Below are positions 51,101 through 62,750 of a DNA stretch of 64,000 nt, piece after piece. Position 1 is the stretch's first letter; each line of letters starts with the position of its first letter. The position numbers and the translations under genes are program-made. The DNA is from Xiphias gladius. Taxonomy: Eukaryota; Chordata; Actinopteri; Istiophoriformes; Xiphiidae. The notes under the pieces are model-generated. The model saw only the letters and a list, made by a program, of their open reading frames with translations, had not been told where the DNA came from and ran no database searches. Location of the stretch: the NCBI RefSeq assembly GCF_016859285.1, contig NC_053418.1, forward strand, positions 22,871,829-22,935,828, in the 5' to 3' direction.

Positions 51101-54100
51101 GATGTATGTAGAGCCCCCCCCCCCCTGCTTCAAAATTTGTTTTGCTTATTGACACTTCACTTCACTAGAATCTGAGTGTAAGACGACGTACAAGCAGGAT
51201 TTGTGACATCACAGCGGGTTTGGCAGCCAATCGTGATCCAATATGCTACTTACACAAGTGTGATGTGGAGCCTCCAGGTCACATACACTGGGAATGGGCT
51301 TCTTCTTTTTTTTTTTTAGATAGAAGTCGGAGACATTTTATGTCCAGCAGTTAAACTTTTGAGACAAAACACAGGTGCATGCTCATAGATTCAGCGCTTT
51401 TCATCAAGGGAGAAGATGTAGCCGACACAAAGTGTTGTTCCAAGGAGAGGAACTTCAAACATCACTTTCTCCTATTTAATGTCACTTTAAGGTGTTCGAG
51501 GCATTGTCACAGCAAGGGAACAGGGAAGAAGCTGAACGTAATTCCAAGAGAGGTTTATGAAATCAGGGCAATCCACTTTGACCAACTACATCCCAGCTAT
51601 GCAACAGTTGGCTGAGCGAGCTGCCTGTCACAGCCTGAGCTGGGAACACACTTAACGCAGAGCGCCGATTGGGCAGTGCTCAACATCTCCGAGGAACAAC
51701 TCCAGCTTGTTGACTCCAATCCTATTAGTTAGGAGGGCCCTACTAATCACAGATGGGGTTACCCCCCCCCCCCACAGACACACACACACACACACACACA
51801 CACAAGGCACCCAGGTCAGCATGGAAATGGTTAACGGGGGCCACAAATGCGCCTGATGCAACTTGGCAAAGAGCCGTGTGACTTTGTTGAAAAACTCTCC
51901 ACTGTGGCACCTTAGAGCTGCAGTTGAATGGAAACTTTGTCCCACAAAGATACAGTTTGCATCGGCCGTCACTAACTTTACAGATAGCAGGAAACTGGGG
52001 GGGCACCCAGAGGGGCGACTAACAGAGCAGGAGTTACATAAATCACAGTAAAACCTGCCCTACTATACTGGTCAAAACCGGGCCGCATCTGTCCTTCAAC
52101 ACAATAAGTACCAATAAATTCCTCTGCAGCACTGTATTTGCTCTTTAGCCTCTCGGCTGTGCAAAGCTCTGTTAATTCCAGTGCCGGAGCGGTTCAGTCG
52201 GTCACAGCATGGCACATTCTTTCTGTTGCCACTGGAGAACTTTTCTCTCCCCTCTCTAACAGGATAACCTGTCTGCATGAGGGAGAGAGAGAGAGGGGAG
52301 AGGGGGGCAGGGTGAGCAGTCTAAAAGGCCTACTCTACTCACCATCCAACCCCTGTGGCTGATCACTGAGCCCTCTCCACGCCAAACACACGCTCTCTGA
52401 GGCTGCCACGGCCCCCACCAAACACCACGGACACACCCAACTGCCAGCCACAAGGGGCCCTGCCACGGCCCACGAGGCTGCGCGGAGCTAACACATACAC
52501 AGGTTGAGGGGGAAAAGCTCAAATTAAAAGGAGGGAATCGCCATCTCTGGAGCCTGCCATGAATAAACTCAAAAAGTTGCTTATCGAAAGAGGCGACGTG
52601 CGGATAAACTGTCAGTATCATGACCTCCTCTCCCTGTGACGGCAACTGTTTATGCTGTCTTGATTTCTGGTATCCAAGAAATGATTGTAAATGATGTGCA
52701 TTGTTATCGTCCTCTTTTTCTCTTTTGTGACAGAGCCATTCTTCAACTGTGGAGGGGGGGGGGGTCACTATGGAAACAAACCCCATGGCGAGTTAGTGGT
52801 GTCCAACCATGATAGCGCTACTTGTCATAGCTGTCATGCCTGCGAGTGACATTATAGCCGGAGGGCATTGGGGGAAACCAAAAAAATAATAAAAAAAACT
52901 AAATTCAGTTTGGCCTCTCTATCAAACAACTTCCACCTTGCTAATATTAGATTCATAATAACAAAAATTTCTCATTTCCTCCTAACTTTCTACAGCAAAT
53001 GACGTTTTTTTTTTCCCTACTCTATTTGTTTCCTCAGCAGCTCCACTTATCCTCCAAGGACTGGAGAAGGTGCATCGCTCAGAGCACAAAAAGAAAAAAA
53101 GAAGATATAGACTCCCCTCATTTCAATACAGTGACTAACCCGCAGCCATCACCACTCCCACTAAGGAGAGAGGCGGGGGCATCGGTCCCTATGGCGACCA
53201 ACGGGCCACATTGTTCCCAGACCGGCCCACATTCATTACTGACAAAAAGACACACACACACACACACACACACAATCACACACTCTGCAACACAGGCAAT
53301 TAATACATTTTAAGTTACAATTCACAAAACTGAAAGGGCCTGAATGTGTCACGTTGACTTTATCATCATTAGGATCAACAGGAAGCTGTGAGGAGTTTGT
53401 TTGCTGCTGCTTTTGGCACCTTGATGGTTTCAGGTTGCATTGACTCGTTCCATTGAGAAACTTTTTTGGAGGTCAATTCTACCCCTTGGGGACAGACAAA
53501 AAAAAAAAAAAAAAAAAGCAGAAATAAAGTTTTGGTTCACTCTTCCCAGGGACCAAATCAGAGATTGGCAGTGAATGCAACCCTGCCCGGTTCCCCCTTG
53601 TTTTTATGGAAATTGACACTGGGTGACATTTTCTTGCCGGTTTGGCTGAAGAGCAAAGGGAGAGCACAGGCTCCCATGTGTCACCACCGTCGACTACTGA
53701 CTTTATCATGTAACATGCTCACATCTGAGGTCTGGCAGCGGACACAAGCATGGTTTGAGAAAAACATCAGCATGGTGGAACCTTAGTAAACATACTAAAA
53801 TGGAGCAATGTTACACCTCTCTAGCGGATTATTGGAAAATCCACTAATCAAACACTGAGCAATGGGATTAGCTGGTGGTGGGAAGTAAATACAGAGAACT
53901 CACTGTTTTGGAGTCCAACTCGTGCCTGGTTTGGGCCAAAACTTTATCCACGCCGGCCTGATCAACAAAGGTGACGAATCCGAACCCTCTGCAGACATCA
54001 GGGGAGGAGGGGAGGAGGGGGGTATTAATGACACAGAAACCGATGTTGACATGTAATGATACGTTATGAGCAGCGAGGAATCACGGAGGTCAGATAAACT

Positions 54101-55181
54101 TTCAGCTCCGGCGGAGAAGCCGGGCTCACGGCTCCCTCACCTCGAGCGCTTAGTAACCGGATCTCGCATCACCATACACTCCTTCACCTCGCCGTACTTG
54201 CAGAAGTACTCCTTCAGACCCTCTGGGAAACAAAACACGGTGGAAAGAGGACACTTAAATTGATGAATCGGAAAGGTTAAGAACGGATGACAACTTTTTA
54301 ATAAAAAGTTAACAAGGAGTTTGGCCTATAGGGTCAAACTTTTTCACCCTGCTGAGATTTCCTTCACCAAAGTTCATACATTTTTTCCATTAAACGTGTC
54401 AAACACAAAATGATCAGGACTCGGAAAACTTTGAATTACACAATAATTCCGACCAAAAACTACTCATCTCATTAAAACCTAAATAATTTAATGTCAACCT
54501 TTTTAATGAGATTTAGAGAATCAGAAATTTACTCTATGGTAGTTCTGAATGGGCTCATTTATTCTGGAGCAGGTTTCATATGTAAAACTCAAAAAAAAAA
54601 AAAAAAAAAAAGAGAAAATAAATAAACCAATTCAATGCAAGCAAAGAGAAACATTAAAGAATACAGCTTTTCAAATACGTTTCTACTGGTTCCATCTAAG
54701 CCATGCCAGGATTTTAAAGACAAAGTGGCATTTTATGAGAGCAAGTGGTGGAAAAAGATTTACCTTGTGTTGTTTGCCAGCTAAGTCCACCTATGAACAT
54801 TTTGCTGTGGGAAAAAAAAAGAGAAAATATCTGTATTTACATATTCGTTAAAGGAGCATTCCGTGAGTTTAATATTTATAGGGTTACACAGCAAAGACAA
54901 AGTTGTTATTGAGGTTTTGACAGTGTACTCCTGGGGGTAAAGACGTGTGTGTAAGAGTCTATCATCTCTGATTTTACATGAAGGCTCCCAGTGTGGAGGT
55001 GTGTGAGTCTGGTTGCGGACCAGAGTCCCCTCGCAGAATACCAGGTTTGTTTCTGAGGTGGACGAGCAGAGGAACTAAAGAGGGAATTAAAAAAAAAAAA
55101 AAAAAAAAAAAGTTTTCGTTACCAGGGGTCGTGTGGAGAGTCCGCTGCGGACAGGCTGCTCTGGCTCCCTTCCGTCTCCAT
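35480..55181 (-). CDS. msi1: Musashi-1 RNA-binding protein (13 exons found, 330 aa; linker exon not found)
   Basis: Translational regulator of neural and epithelial stem cells that binds UAG-containing 3' UTR motifs. Minus-strand exons: 55181-55123, 54804-54764, 54222-54141, 53988-53904, 44520-44428, 41234-41186, 40711-40629, 40540-40423, 39032-38952, 37875-37819, 37413-37366, 36518-36364, 35521-35480; all phases join (993 nt). Seen: MET...[19 protein letters not shown]1 about 20-89 (RNP2 KMFIGGL, RNP1 GFGFVTF); RRM2 about 95-164 ([20 protein letters not shown], second GFGFVTF). Then [20 protein letters not shown], a Tyr/Gly-rich region, an Ala8 tract and the C-terminus [12 protein letters not shown]. 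Odd points: the conserved linker beginning IDPKVAFPRR between the RRMs is absent although exons 4 and 5 join in frame, and that intron holds a 2.66-kb decanucleotide array. A segment after the Ala tract present in human MSI1 is also absent, probably alternative splicing or lineage difference. Confidence 0.95.
35960..36150. repeat. Degraded fold-back teleost repeat, second copy (msi1 intron)
   Basis: GATTAGTTTAGCACAAAGTC on one side pairs with GCCAGTCTTTTTGCTAAGCT on the other, as in the element at 4,040-4,625 but shorter and more diverged. Confidence 0.6.
36560..36925. repeat. Teleost 'GTTAGCATG' repeat, copy 1 (msi1 intron)
   Basis: Contains GAATGTTAGCATTTTTG, GCATGTTAGCATGTACAGCC and CTCACAGAGCTGTTAGCATG. 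A related copy lies at 63,265-63,500. Both carry AGATGGTGAAC / AGGTGGTGAAC before the repeated TTAGCATG core. Confidence 0.7.
37376..37399 (-). repeat. msi1: In-frame GCA repeat encoding eight alanines in msi1
   Basis: The 48-nt exon at 37,366-37,413 contains a pure run of GCA codons, read as (TGC)n on the plus strand, giving an Ala8 tract after AYGPM. The protein feature is conserved in Musashi-1, but the purity of the codon run makes it a candidate for length variation. Confidence 0.8.
40830..41060. promoter_or_regulatory. msi1: Candidate conserved intronic element of msi1
   Basis: Short intron segment less AT-rich than most introns here, with several homeodomain-type cores (TAATTG, GATTAAC, TAATTAG) and GGCTTTATCC. 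Enhancer function is only a guess from motif density. Confidence 0.25.
41717..42361. repeat. Cluster of (AC)n/(GT)n microsatellites in msi1 intron
   Basis: Dinucleotide tracts at about 41,717-41,750 (CA), 42,082-42,118 (AC) and 42,329-42,361 (GT). Short overlapping open frames across purine-rich DNA between them are not genes. Similar tracts lie at about 38,220-38,250, 39,184-39,226, 51,777-51,804 and 53,249-53,275. Confidence 0.85.
43840..43945. promoter_or_regulatory. msi1: Candidate conserved intronic element of msi1
   Basis: Non-repetitive stretch containing GGTCACCACGGTAACGG (an RFX-like imperfect palindrome) and AGATTAATTCAGATTCTGAT (homeodomain-type core). It lies between low-complexity CT-rich tracts. 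Regulatory function is inferred from motif content only. Confidence 0.25.
44955..45325. repeat. Teleost 'GGGCTGCAACTAATGATTA' repeat (msi1 intron)
   Basis: Starts with AGGGCTGCAACTAATGATTA and continues through TTGGTCTATAAAACATCAG, CAGTCCAAAACCCAAAATAT and TCACTGCAGCTCTAAG at the far end. Same family as 19,612-19,900 and a degraded copy at 49,370-49,735. Confidence 0.75.
45911..48580. repeat. Near-perfect decanucleotide tandem array, (TTCCACTTTC)266
   Basis: From 45,921 to 48,580 the sequence is 266 head-to-tail copies of the 10-mer TTCCACTTTC. Only one unit differs (45,941-45,950, TTTCACTTTC). A degenerate unit (TGACACTTTC) precedes the array at 45,911-45,920, and on the right it stops abruptly at 48,580. 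In the msi1 sense strand the unit is GAAAGTGGAA, nine purines and one T. The array lies in the 9.4-kb intron between the msi1 RRM1 and RRM2 exons, about 28% of it. All three minus-strand frames are open and encode the decapeptide [10 protein letters not shown], so the long open frames are a by-product. This is a minisatellite by unit size; length may be misassembled. Confidence 0.98.
49370..49735. repeat. Degraded 'GGCTGCAACTAAT' repeat (msi1 intron)
   Basis: ATGGCTGCGTCTAATCATCA followed by GGCTATAAAACGTAAG, ATTTGACCAGCAGTC and AATTAATTTTAACAATCAAT keeps the order of landmarks of the copy at 44,955 with many changes. Confidence 0.55.
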
Positions 55182-55460
55182 TCCGTGTCCTCGCTGTGTG
55201 TGTGAGTGAGTGCCGTGTGTGTCCGGGCCGAGCCGTGCGGGAAAACAGGCGGGGAGTGAGTGAGAGGAGCTGGGCGGGTTTGGCCCGGGGTGACAGAGAG
55301 GGAAGCGGGCCAGATGCAGGCTGGGACAGACTCCACCTCCTCCTCCAGTCAGTCCCCGCCGCTGTCTCTCTCTCATCCCACCACCGGGGCACGCGGCTCC
55401 GCCGTCAAGGCTGCTGTGCTCTACCGCGCCGCTTCCTTTGCCGCCTTTCAAAATAAAGGC
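55182..55460 (-). promoter_or_regulatory. msi1: Probable msi1 5' UTR and CpG-rich promoter
   Basis: High GC and CpG upstream of the msi1 ATG at 55,181, dropping sharply after about 55,460. No clear TATA box. A 25-30 base T tract (sense strand) begins about a dozen bases inside intron 1. Confidence 0.6.
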
Positions 55461-58400
55461 CTAATGGCGCCTGCATGGGCATGAATGTCATAAATGCGTG
55501 CAGCAATGTGCCAAGTTCAAAATTTCGGTCACAGTTTATATAAAGTCCCCCTGGATAAACTGTATTTGCATATATAAACATCATATAAATGGCTTTTGAC
55601 ACGTTATAGAATAGCTGTAAGCGGACATGAGGACATTATATTCATTTTTATCAATATACAGTATTTTTCAGTAGTTATACGTTCCGCTATGAAAACAAAT
55701 TTTATGTTATTAAAACTGTGTTCTGGTATATTGTCATTAATGATCTGTTTATACATCAGCCTCCGGTTATGGGTATCCTCAGGAGGAATTATAGTTACTG
55801 ACAAATACATTAATAAACACCTAAATCGTCTTATATCTAAATTAGAGCTTGTTATGAACCATTTATTGAACGTTCATATGCTGCTTATAAATGTTAAATA
55901 GGGGGACTTCAGGACAAGTGGTACCAAAATGTCCTGAATTTTGCAATTTTGTTCTTTATTGCTAAAATACTTCAAAATAATCTGAACGTAATTACATTAT
56001 GAATTGCTTTTCCTTAAATTTCACTGTTGATTATTTAGCTTACATGAACTAACTGTTATGAAACAATATAAAGTATCCAAACAATGCCAATTCCCTCTCT
56101 GTCAATCAGTAAATAAATATAAAGAAACTGCAATTTCTATGATCTACATTTCTAATTAATAGACTTGTAACTGTTTACTTGTGTTATATTTTATGTTCTG
56201 AATGCCCTGTGGCTTGTGGGTCTTTCCTAGGGACAAACTGTGAGTCCTGCACTCTGGCTGTGTGCCTTAAGAATAAAAATGTCTGACAACCACTGGAGTG
56301 GACATAAAGAATAAGGAATGCACCAAATTCCATATTATTTTAAGTCAAAATGGGAGGTAGGAGCAGCTTAAAGTGAATTGCAGAATCAGATGCAAGAAAA
56401 CATCACTCATGTTTTATTGATTACGTTTTTTCAGAGTCCTTGTCATTCATTGTTGTCTGAGATTTCACGTATGATAAAAAATTAATAAGAAAAATCAAAG
56501 CGTTGTCCCATTATTTTATATTCAGGGTAAAAAAAAAAATCCAATAAATTTAGTTTACAACATAAAACACACAACCTTTTTACAGGTATATTATTTTTAA
56601 AATATATTGTGCAATGTTTTTCGTATCAACAACATATTCTAACTATAATATGATGATTTTAAAAAGTAAGCTAACTTTAATAATGTTAAAAGGTGAAAGC
56701 AAAAACATATTGTATAAAGCATGACCTGACTGAATTGAAAGGAAACTTCATACATGCAAAACAACCGTACTATGCAAAAAAAAAAAAAAAGAACAAGGAA
56801 AATCTTAAAAGCGAACAAAACATCATAAAATCTAAACCATAAGTAATTCAAAACTGATTCTCGTAGCTTTTAGTTTTCAACTAAACCTCTGTATTTGCTT
56901 CTTCTAAGTGACAGACATTAAGCTATTATTATGAAGGCGGAATCTCATAACTTCCTGTCACGCTCTGGCTAGTTTTGACTAACGTGACGACTTTCTAGTT
57001 TAAAATAAAGTGTCAACAGGCACAATTTACGGTTACAGTAACTAATCTGTAAGGATTTCTTCGAGGTGTTTGAGCATCGGCGGTGGCGGGCGAAACATTA
57101 CAGTGAAAGTCTGACACACCACATGTGAATACATGTGAATACAAATTGTTTTTTTTTTTTTTTTTTTGGTTTTTTTTTTCAGGAAATTAATATCATGTGC
57201 CATTAATTTGATCTGCGAAGGAATAATACAGACACAGCTTTCAGCCACAGTAGGCCGTGTGGCAGGCTGCTCTGTAAATGTTGTGTTGTCCGTACAGTGC
57301 AGAGTGAATCCGTTTCACAGCTATTGGCCAACAGTCAGACGTAGGGAATTACTTATCAGTCCCCATCTCCAGTAGCCTGTTTAAATAATATTAAGTACAC
57401 ATGGAGCAGATGTTTCTCTAATATAATGTCATACTACTCCTTTAACATACCTGTAATAGTGTGCGTGAGGGGCTTGAATAACAACATACGGTTACATTTC
57501 CCATCCTCTACACAGGTATCAGTGATAGTGACTAATCTACTGACTACTTTCATTACTTGATGGGTTGATTTGTATCAGTGTTCCCCTTTGCAGCCCTAGA
57601 TATCACTTTTGGCCATGTTATTGTCTGTCTTAATACACCTTCCATAATGCAAATGCGGTTATGCAATGTGGTATAGAAGGAGGTTTGTGTGCCCATTCAT
57701 TGCTGGGGTTTAAGTATTTAATTAGAACCAAAGCCAGCTCCGGCTAATCTTCTCAACACTGACTCAACATGTGACTTGGTAACCAATGTTAAGGCCAATC
57801 AATAGCCTGAGCAATTCAAAAAAAGACAATGGCGGCTTTGACTTGCGAAGATAAAATGGATCGTGTCCTGCGCGCAGCTCAGAGTTTGTGTCAAAGTTTG
57901 GAGCGTGAAGTCGGGGGTTTAGTAGTTTTGAGTGCATGCTGACACTGAAACGCATAAGAACAAGCCAAAAATAAATAAATAAATACTGCTGGTTATGACT
58001 GGACAATGCATCTATACCTCAGAGCAACACCACAAACTGAGAGTGTGTAACGCAGGATGTCTGGGCACAGATTTAGATTTGTGATTGTCCTCTCTAACAC
58101 AGTTTATCCTCATAGAGTGCTGCAGCCAGTGTCCTGCCCGCACACAGGCCTACTCTATCCTCTGCAGACCAGCAGATGAAGCTCTGGAAGTGGGACAGGG
58201 GCTATTTGGACAGGAATTAAGGGGTGTGTTAAATTTCTGCATGCATGATCAATGGGGTTGAATGGCGGGGTTGGGAATGGCAGGGTTGGGGATGGGCGGG
58301 TGGATCGCTGGGGGGGGGGGGGCACACTAAGCTGAGGCAGAGAGAGTTAGCGGGGACAACACATACAGAAGCCGCCAGCAATTGCTCACTAATGAGAGAT

Positions 58401-59304
58401 GGACGGTGGATTGTATGTCATTACCAATCAACAAAACTTTTGAGTTCTCTGTAGAGGGAAAATGCAGGCTCCAATGTGTGCTGCATGTGGTCTTTTCGAT
58501 AAACCCAGCTTATGTGGTGGAGCATTAGTCACGGCGGTATCTGAACTGTTGGAAATCCACACACACTGCCCTCTGTCTGTTTGGTGAGGAGTTTCCTCTG
58601 AATAGTACAATGGGACTTAATTACAGGTCAGTGGCATGTCTCAGGGAGATAGAGGGAGCTCTGTTACCCTTCCAAATACAGTAGAATGCTATCTTCCCAA
58701 GGGTGGGGTGCGGTAACACCAGCTCCAAACAAAAAAGGTGCTGATAGGCTGAACCTGAGAATGGTATAAGGTGTTCCAGGCAGAGAAAGTGAGCCTTCTA
58801 CACTGAAAGAGAGAGAGAAAAGATAAAGGACTACATTAACTCTCAAAGATTTTCTCCCATTCAGTTTGCCCTCTTTCCTTTCCAGTCTGCTTCCAACTTA
58901 TCATTCCTGCCAGCTTTCTTTGATATAAAAAAGTCAGCGAGTTTTTAATCGATTCCACAAAATGGACATTCTTTTTGCATTCAGTGACACTGAGGCCAAC
59001 CGGCCCCTTCACTCGAAATCACGAAAGGAAAGATACGTTTTTGTTGCGATGAGTGAAGACAAAAATAAGACAGTGGGGTGAACATGGTTAAAATATCGAC
59101 AGGCGAGCAAATGGAGCGTCAAATAATAACATAATGGTTACAACCGTAGGTTATTCATGAAGGACTTATCAAAACCAGCCATTACAAGTGCCTTACAGGG
59201 AAAATAAAACGTAACAATACACATACAAAGTAATATTCAGACACAAAGTGAGAGTGGTAAACAATAAAAATTGAGATCAAGTCATACATATGTATCACAT
59301 GTTA
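55461..59304. other. Intergenic region between msi1 and hnf1a
   Basis: Mostly AT-rich, with poly-A/T tracts near 56,530, 56,780 and 57,150-57,178 and a poly-G run at about 58,311-58,321. The stretch 57,640-58,150 is more balanced in composition and contains GGTAACCAATGTTAAGGCC and an ATGGCGGC YY1-like core near 57,828, so it may be regulatory. No coding exon is recognised. Confidence 0.4.
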
Positions 59305-59960
59305 CCAGGGGTGGAAAGTAGCTAGGTACATTTACTCAAGTACCGTGCAATTTTGAGGTACTTGTACTAAAAGTAAAATCAGTATTTCCATTTTATGCTA
59401 CTTAATACCTCTACTCCACGACATTTCAGAGAGAAATACGGTACTTTTTACTCCACTACATTTATTTGACAGATATAGTTAGCATTTATTTTTCAGATTA
59501 AGATTTTACATGCAAACACATAAGCTTATAAAAACAATACATTATTAAATATCAAACCAGGTGTTGCCAACCATTGTGGCTTGTGTGACCTTACAATGAA
59601 TCAGTGTCTAGTTGTGTGAGCTGTTTGCAGTTCCACTAAAGGGACATTTCCCCTCTGGTTTCATTTTCATAACTGTTTGAGGCCAAAGAGGTAAAAATGT
59701 CTTAGATACTCCAAAAAATGAAGACAGATTTGTGATCCCCAAACCCCTTTGTTGGTATGTTGTTTTAAAGTACCCAACTATACATAAAGAAGTCTAAATT
59801 AGCTCATCTTCAACCAGCTGAAAGAATACAAGGTCATTTTAACATTCATTTTCAGTATTAACAATCTAATAATATTATATAAAATAATATACCAGTCACA
59901 GTTTTAGTTTTGATACTTTAAATACATTTTGTGATAATACTTCTGTACTTTGCTTATGTA
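59305..59960. repeat. 'CTCAAGTAC' family repeat, copy 5
   Basis: Begins GGGTGGAAAGTAGCTAGGTA, then ACATTTACTCAAGTAC and TACTCCACTACATTTATTTG; the far end has TTTTGATACTTTAAATACAT and AATACTTCTGTACTTTGC. It appears to be the longest copy in the window. Confidence 0.75.
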
Positions 59961-59983
59961 AATGCATACAAGCATACTTTAAA

Positions 59984-59984
<1 letters not shown>

Positions 59985-60070
<86 letters not shown>
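59985..60070. repeat. (AC)43 microsatellite
   Basis: Pure AC dinucleotide run directly after the preceding repeat, followed by an A-rich tail. From 60,071 to 61,023 I see no gene; this contains the presumed hnf1a promoter. Confidence 0.95.
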
Positions 60071-60075
<5 letters not shown>

Positions 60076-61023
60076 AAAACAAAAAACAAAATGAAATAGC
60101 TATGAGGACATCTTTTGATAAAAAGACATTTTCAGAAATGATTTTAAAAGAGGAGACTGATTTTAAAAAGCTGTCACAATGCTCACCTCTTACTCCTCTC
60201 TTAGTCTCCTACTAAATGATGGAACTAATACTCAACAGAGAAAACACTGTGTGTACATAACAGCCCACAACATTAAGTCACTTACAGAGATACATCCGCA
60301 AACTGGCCAGTTCTGATGTATAGATGACGCAACAGCACTCTCAAGTGGCACATAGAACAGGTGAAGCCATGTTTCTGTTCGGTTAATCTAATGTTGGTCT
60401 GTGCCTTTATCCTGTTAAACCTGGGCCTAATATTGACAATTTTAAATAATTGCTTCAAAATTAAGGTTCAGAATGTCCATAATTCCAAAAAAAAGGGGTG
60501 AGAAGAGATTACCTGAGTCAGTTTCAGTGTGAAATCAGAAATGTCTGTACATAAAAACGCACCTCACAACTTTTCTGTCACGTTATCTGAATTTGTCTTC
60601 TATGTCTGCTTTGAGACGCGATCTGGTTGCCTTTGCAGCTCTTTTTCGCAACGGTGACATCCCCTTACTTTTATTTATTGTTTTTAAATTGCACTTTGGT
60701 CCCTGTTGGGGACTGAGGGAGTGGGGACAAAGTTCACAGGGCACATGTAAGGAGGAGGGGGTGAAGAGGAGGAAGGTTAAAAAAAAAAGAAAATTGACCT
60801 TTGAAAGCAAAACAGCAGGTGGAGAGCTAAAACCAGGCAGCTCAGGACACATCGGGAGGAAGTTCAACACAGAGGAAAATGAAAGTTTACGTTCTGTGGA
60901 GCTGAAGACGGACTGCAAATGAAATAAGGCCCAATGCTGCTGTCTGGCTGTCATTTGAATGTGGTAGTGCACATGAGAGCAGTGTTTGTTTGCGAGGCAG
61001 TCGCGAGGTAAGGCATCAGACTA

Positions 61024-62688
61024 ATGGAGGGAAAAGAGACGGCCAGGGCGGCCAAGGCGAGGCCGAGCCGTCTGACTGCCCTTCAGGAGCAGCTGATCTG
61101 GGCCCTGCTGGGATCTGGATTGTCCCGGGACGTCTTGGTCCAAGCCATGGGGGAACTGGAGCAGGACAGGACGAGTGCTGGCGCCGAGAGGGGAGAGAGG
61201 GGGGATGGAGAGAGCTCCGAGGAGGGAGAAATGGATTTCCCACCGCCTATATACCGAGAGATTGAGAAGCTTACCCCAGAGGAGGCGGCCAAACTGAGGG
61301 ATGCAGTCGACCAGCTACTGCAGTAAGTAGGTCCCAGCACTTCTTGGGAAGCTCCATGGCAACAGCAAAATCACCTTAATCTCTCGCTAACTGCTGTTTT
61401 CAACGACAATTTGTCTGTGCCTCCCAATAGGACTTGATCAAGTAAAATTTGAAAATGCCTTTACCACTTCATCAGCGCTGTTTTTGATACCCCTTCCTCT
61501 CATTTACCTCATGCACCTTCAAATCTAAGCACCTGAGAGTTGAAACAACAGTTTACCTGTTAAACCCTCTTTTCCTTAAGCTTGCTTCCCCTCTCTTGAC
61601 CAATTCCTCCCTCCTTCTCCTGCTTCTCTGCCTGTGTCCCTCTCTCTCCGCAATCTGGCTTCTGAGGCGAATTTAAAGAGGTTCCTCCTTTGCTAGTTAC
61701 TAATTACCCACCCCCATCATTATTCTCTGGCCATTTCTTAATAAATAAGCTACATGCATAGGTGAAGATTAATGGAGTAGGGCTGGTCATGTGAGGGTAT
61801 GTTTACACAACGCATGAGGGATATTTCTACATTCAGTTTGAAGACCTGATTTTTCATATTTGGAATACACGCTGCATTTATTGAACAACCTATTGAGATG
61901 TAAAATTTTAATTTGTAATGAAATTATACATTAAGTAATAAAAAGTAAAGTAATTAAAATGCTCTTCGACAAGCTGTTCAAAAATATCTTATTACAGACT
62001 ATTATTAAAAATTATTTGTGGGGTGAATTTGAATCTGTTGAAGTTAGGGATTTTTTGCAGTTTTGTGTCTTTTTGCTGCTTGACAGTTAGAAAGTGTTAA
62101 CTTAGGCTTCATAAACCTTTTACACGTTTCTCCCCTCCATTGATTTGAAAGGGTTGGACTTTGCCCCAGTGTGCTTTCCCTTATCTCTCTCTGTCAATAA
62201 GCCTCACTCCACTTCCCCCTCAGTGGCCATGCCTTATGTCCAATGTTGTAACAAACTGTGCCTGTTAAGCACCTTTCTAGAGGGGGTTCAGCTGTTAGAA
62301 ATAGCTAGAAATACTCAGAAAAGAAAAATAATACACAAAAAATTAACATGAGAAACATAAAAATACACAAGAAGATGCAGTGGGCAAATACACACAAAAA
62401 TGATGTCTTTCTCTAATAGAGAGGACCCCTGGCATGTTGCAAAAATGGTGAAAAGCTACATGCAGCAGCACAACCTCCCTCAGAGAGAGGTAGTGGAGTC
62501 CACAGGACTCAACCAGTCCCACCTCTCCCAGCACCTCAACAAAGGCACGCCCATGAAGAACCAGAAGAGAGCTGCTCTGTACAGCTGGTACGTCAAGAAG
62601 CAGTGCGAGATCAGCCAGCGTGAGTACTGAAGTAGCCGTGGAGCTGCAAAGACCCGAGTTTCTGCTTTCACACACTGTTCACATTTCA

Positions 62689-62750
<62 letters not shown>

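Noticed and set aside
59931-60215. Poly-(His-Thr) frame
   Set aside because: Translation of the (AC)43 microsatellite.
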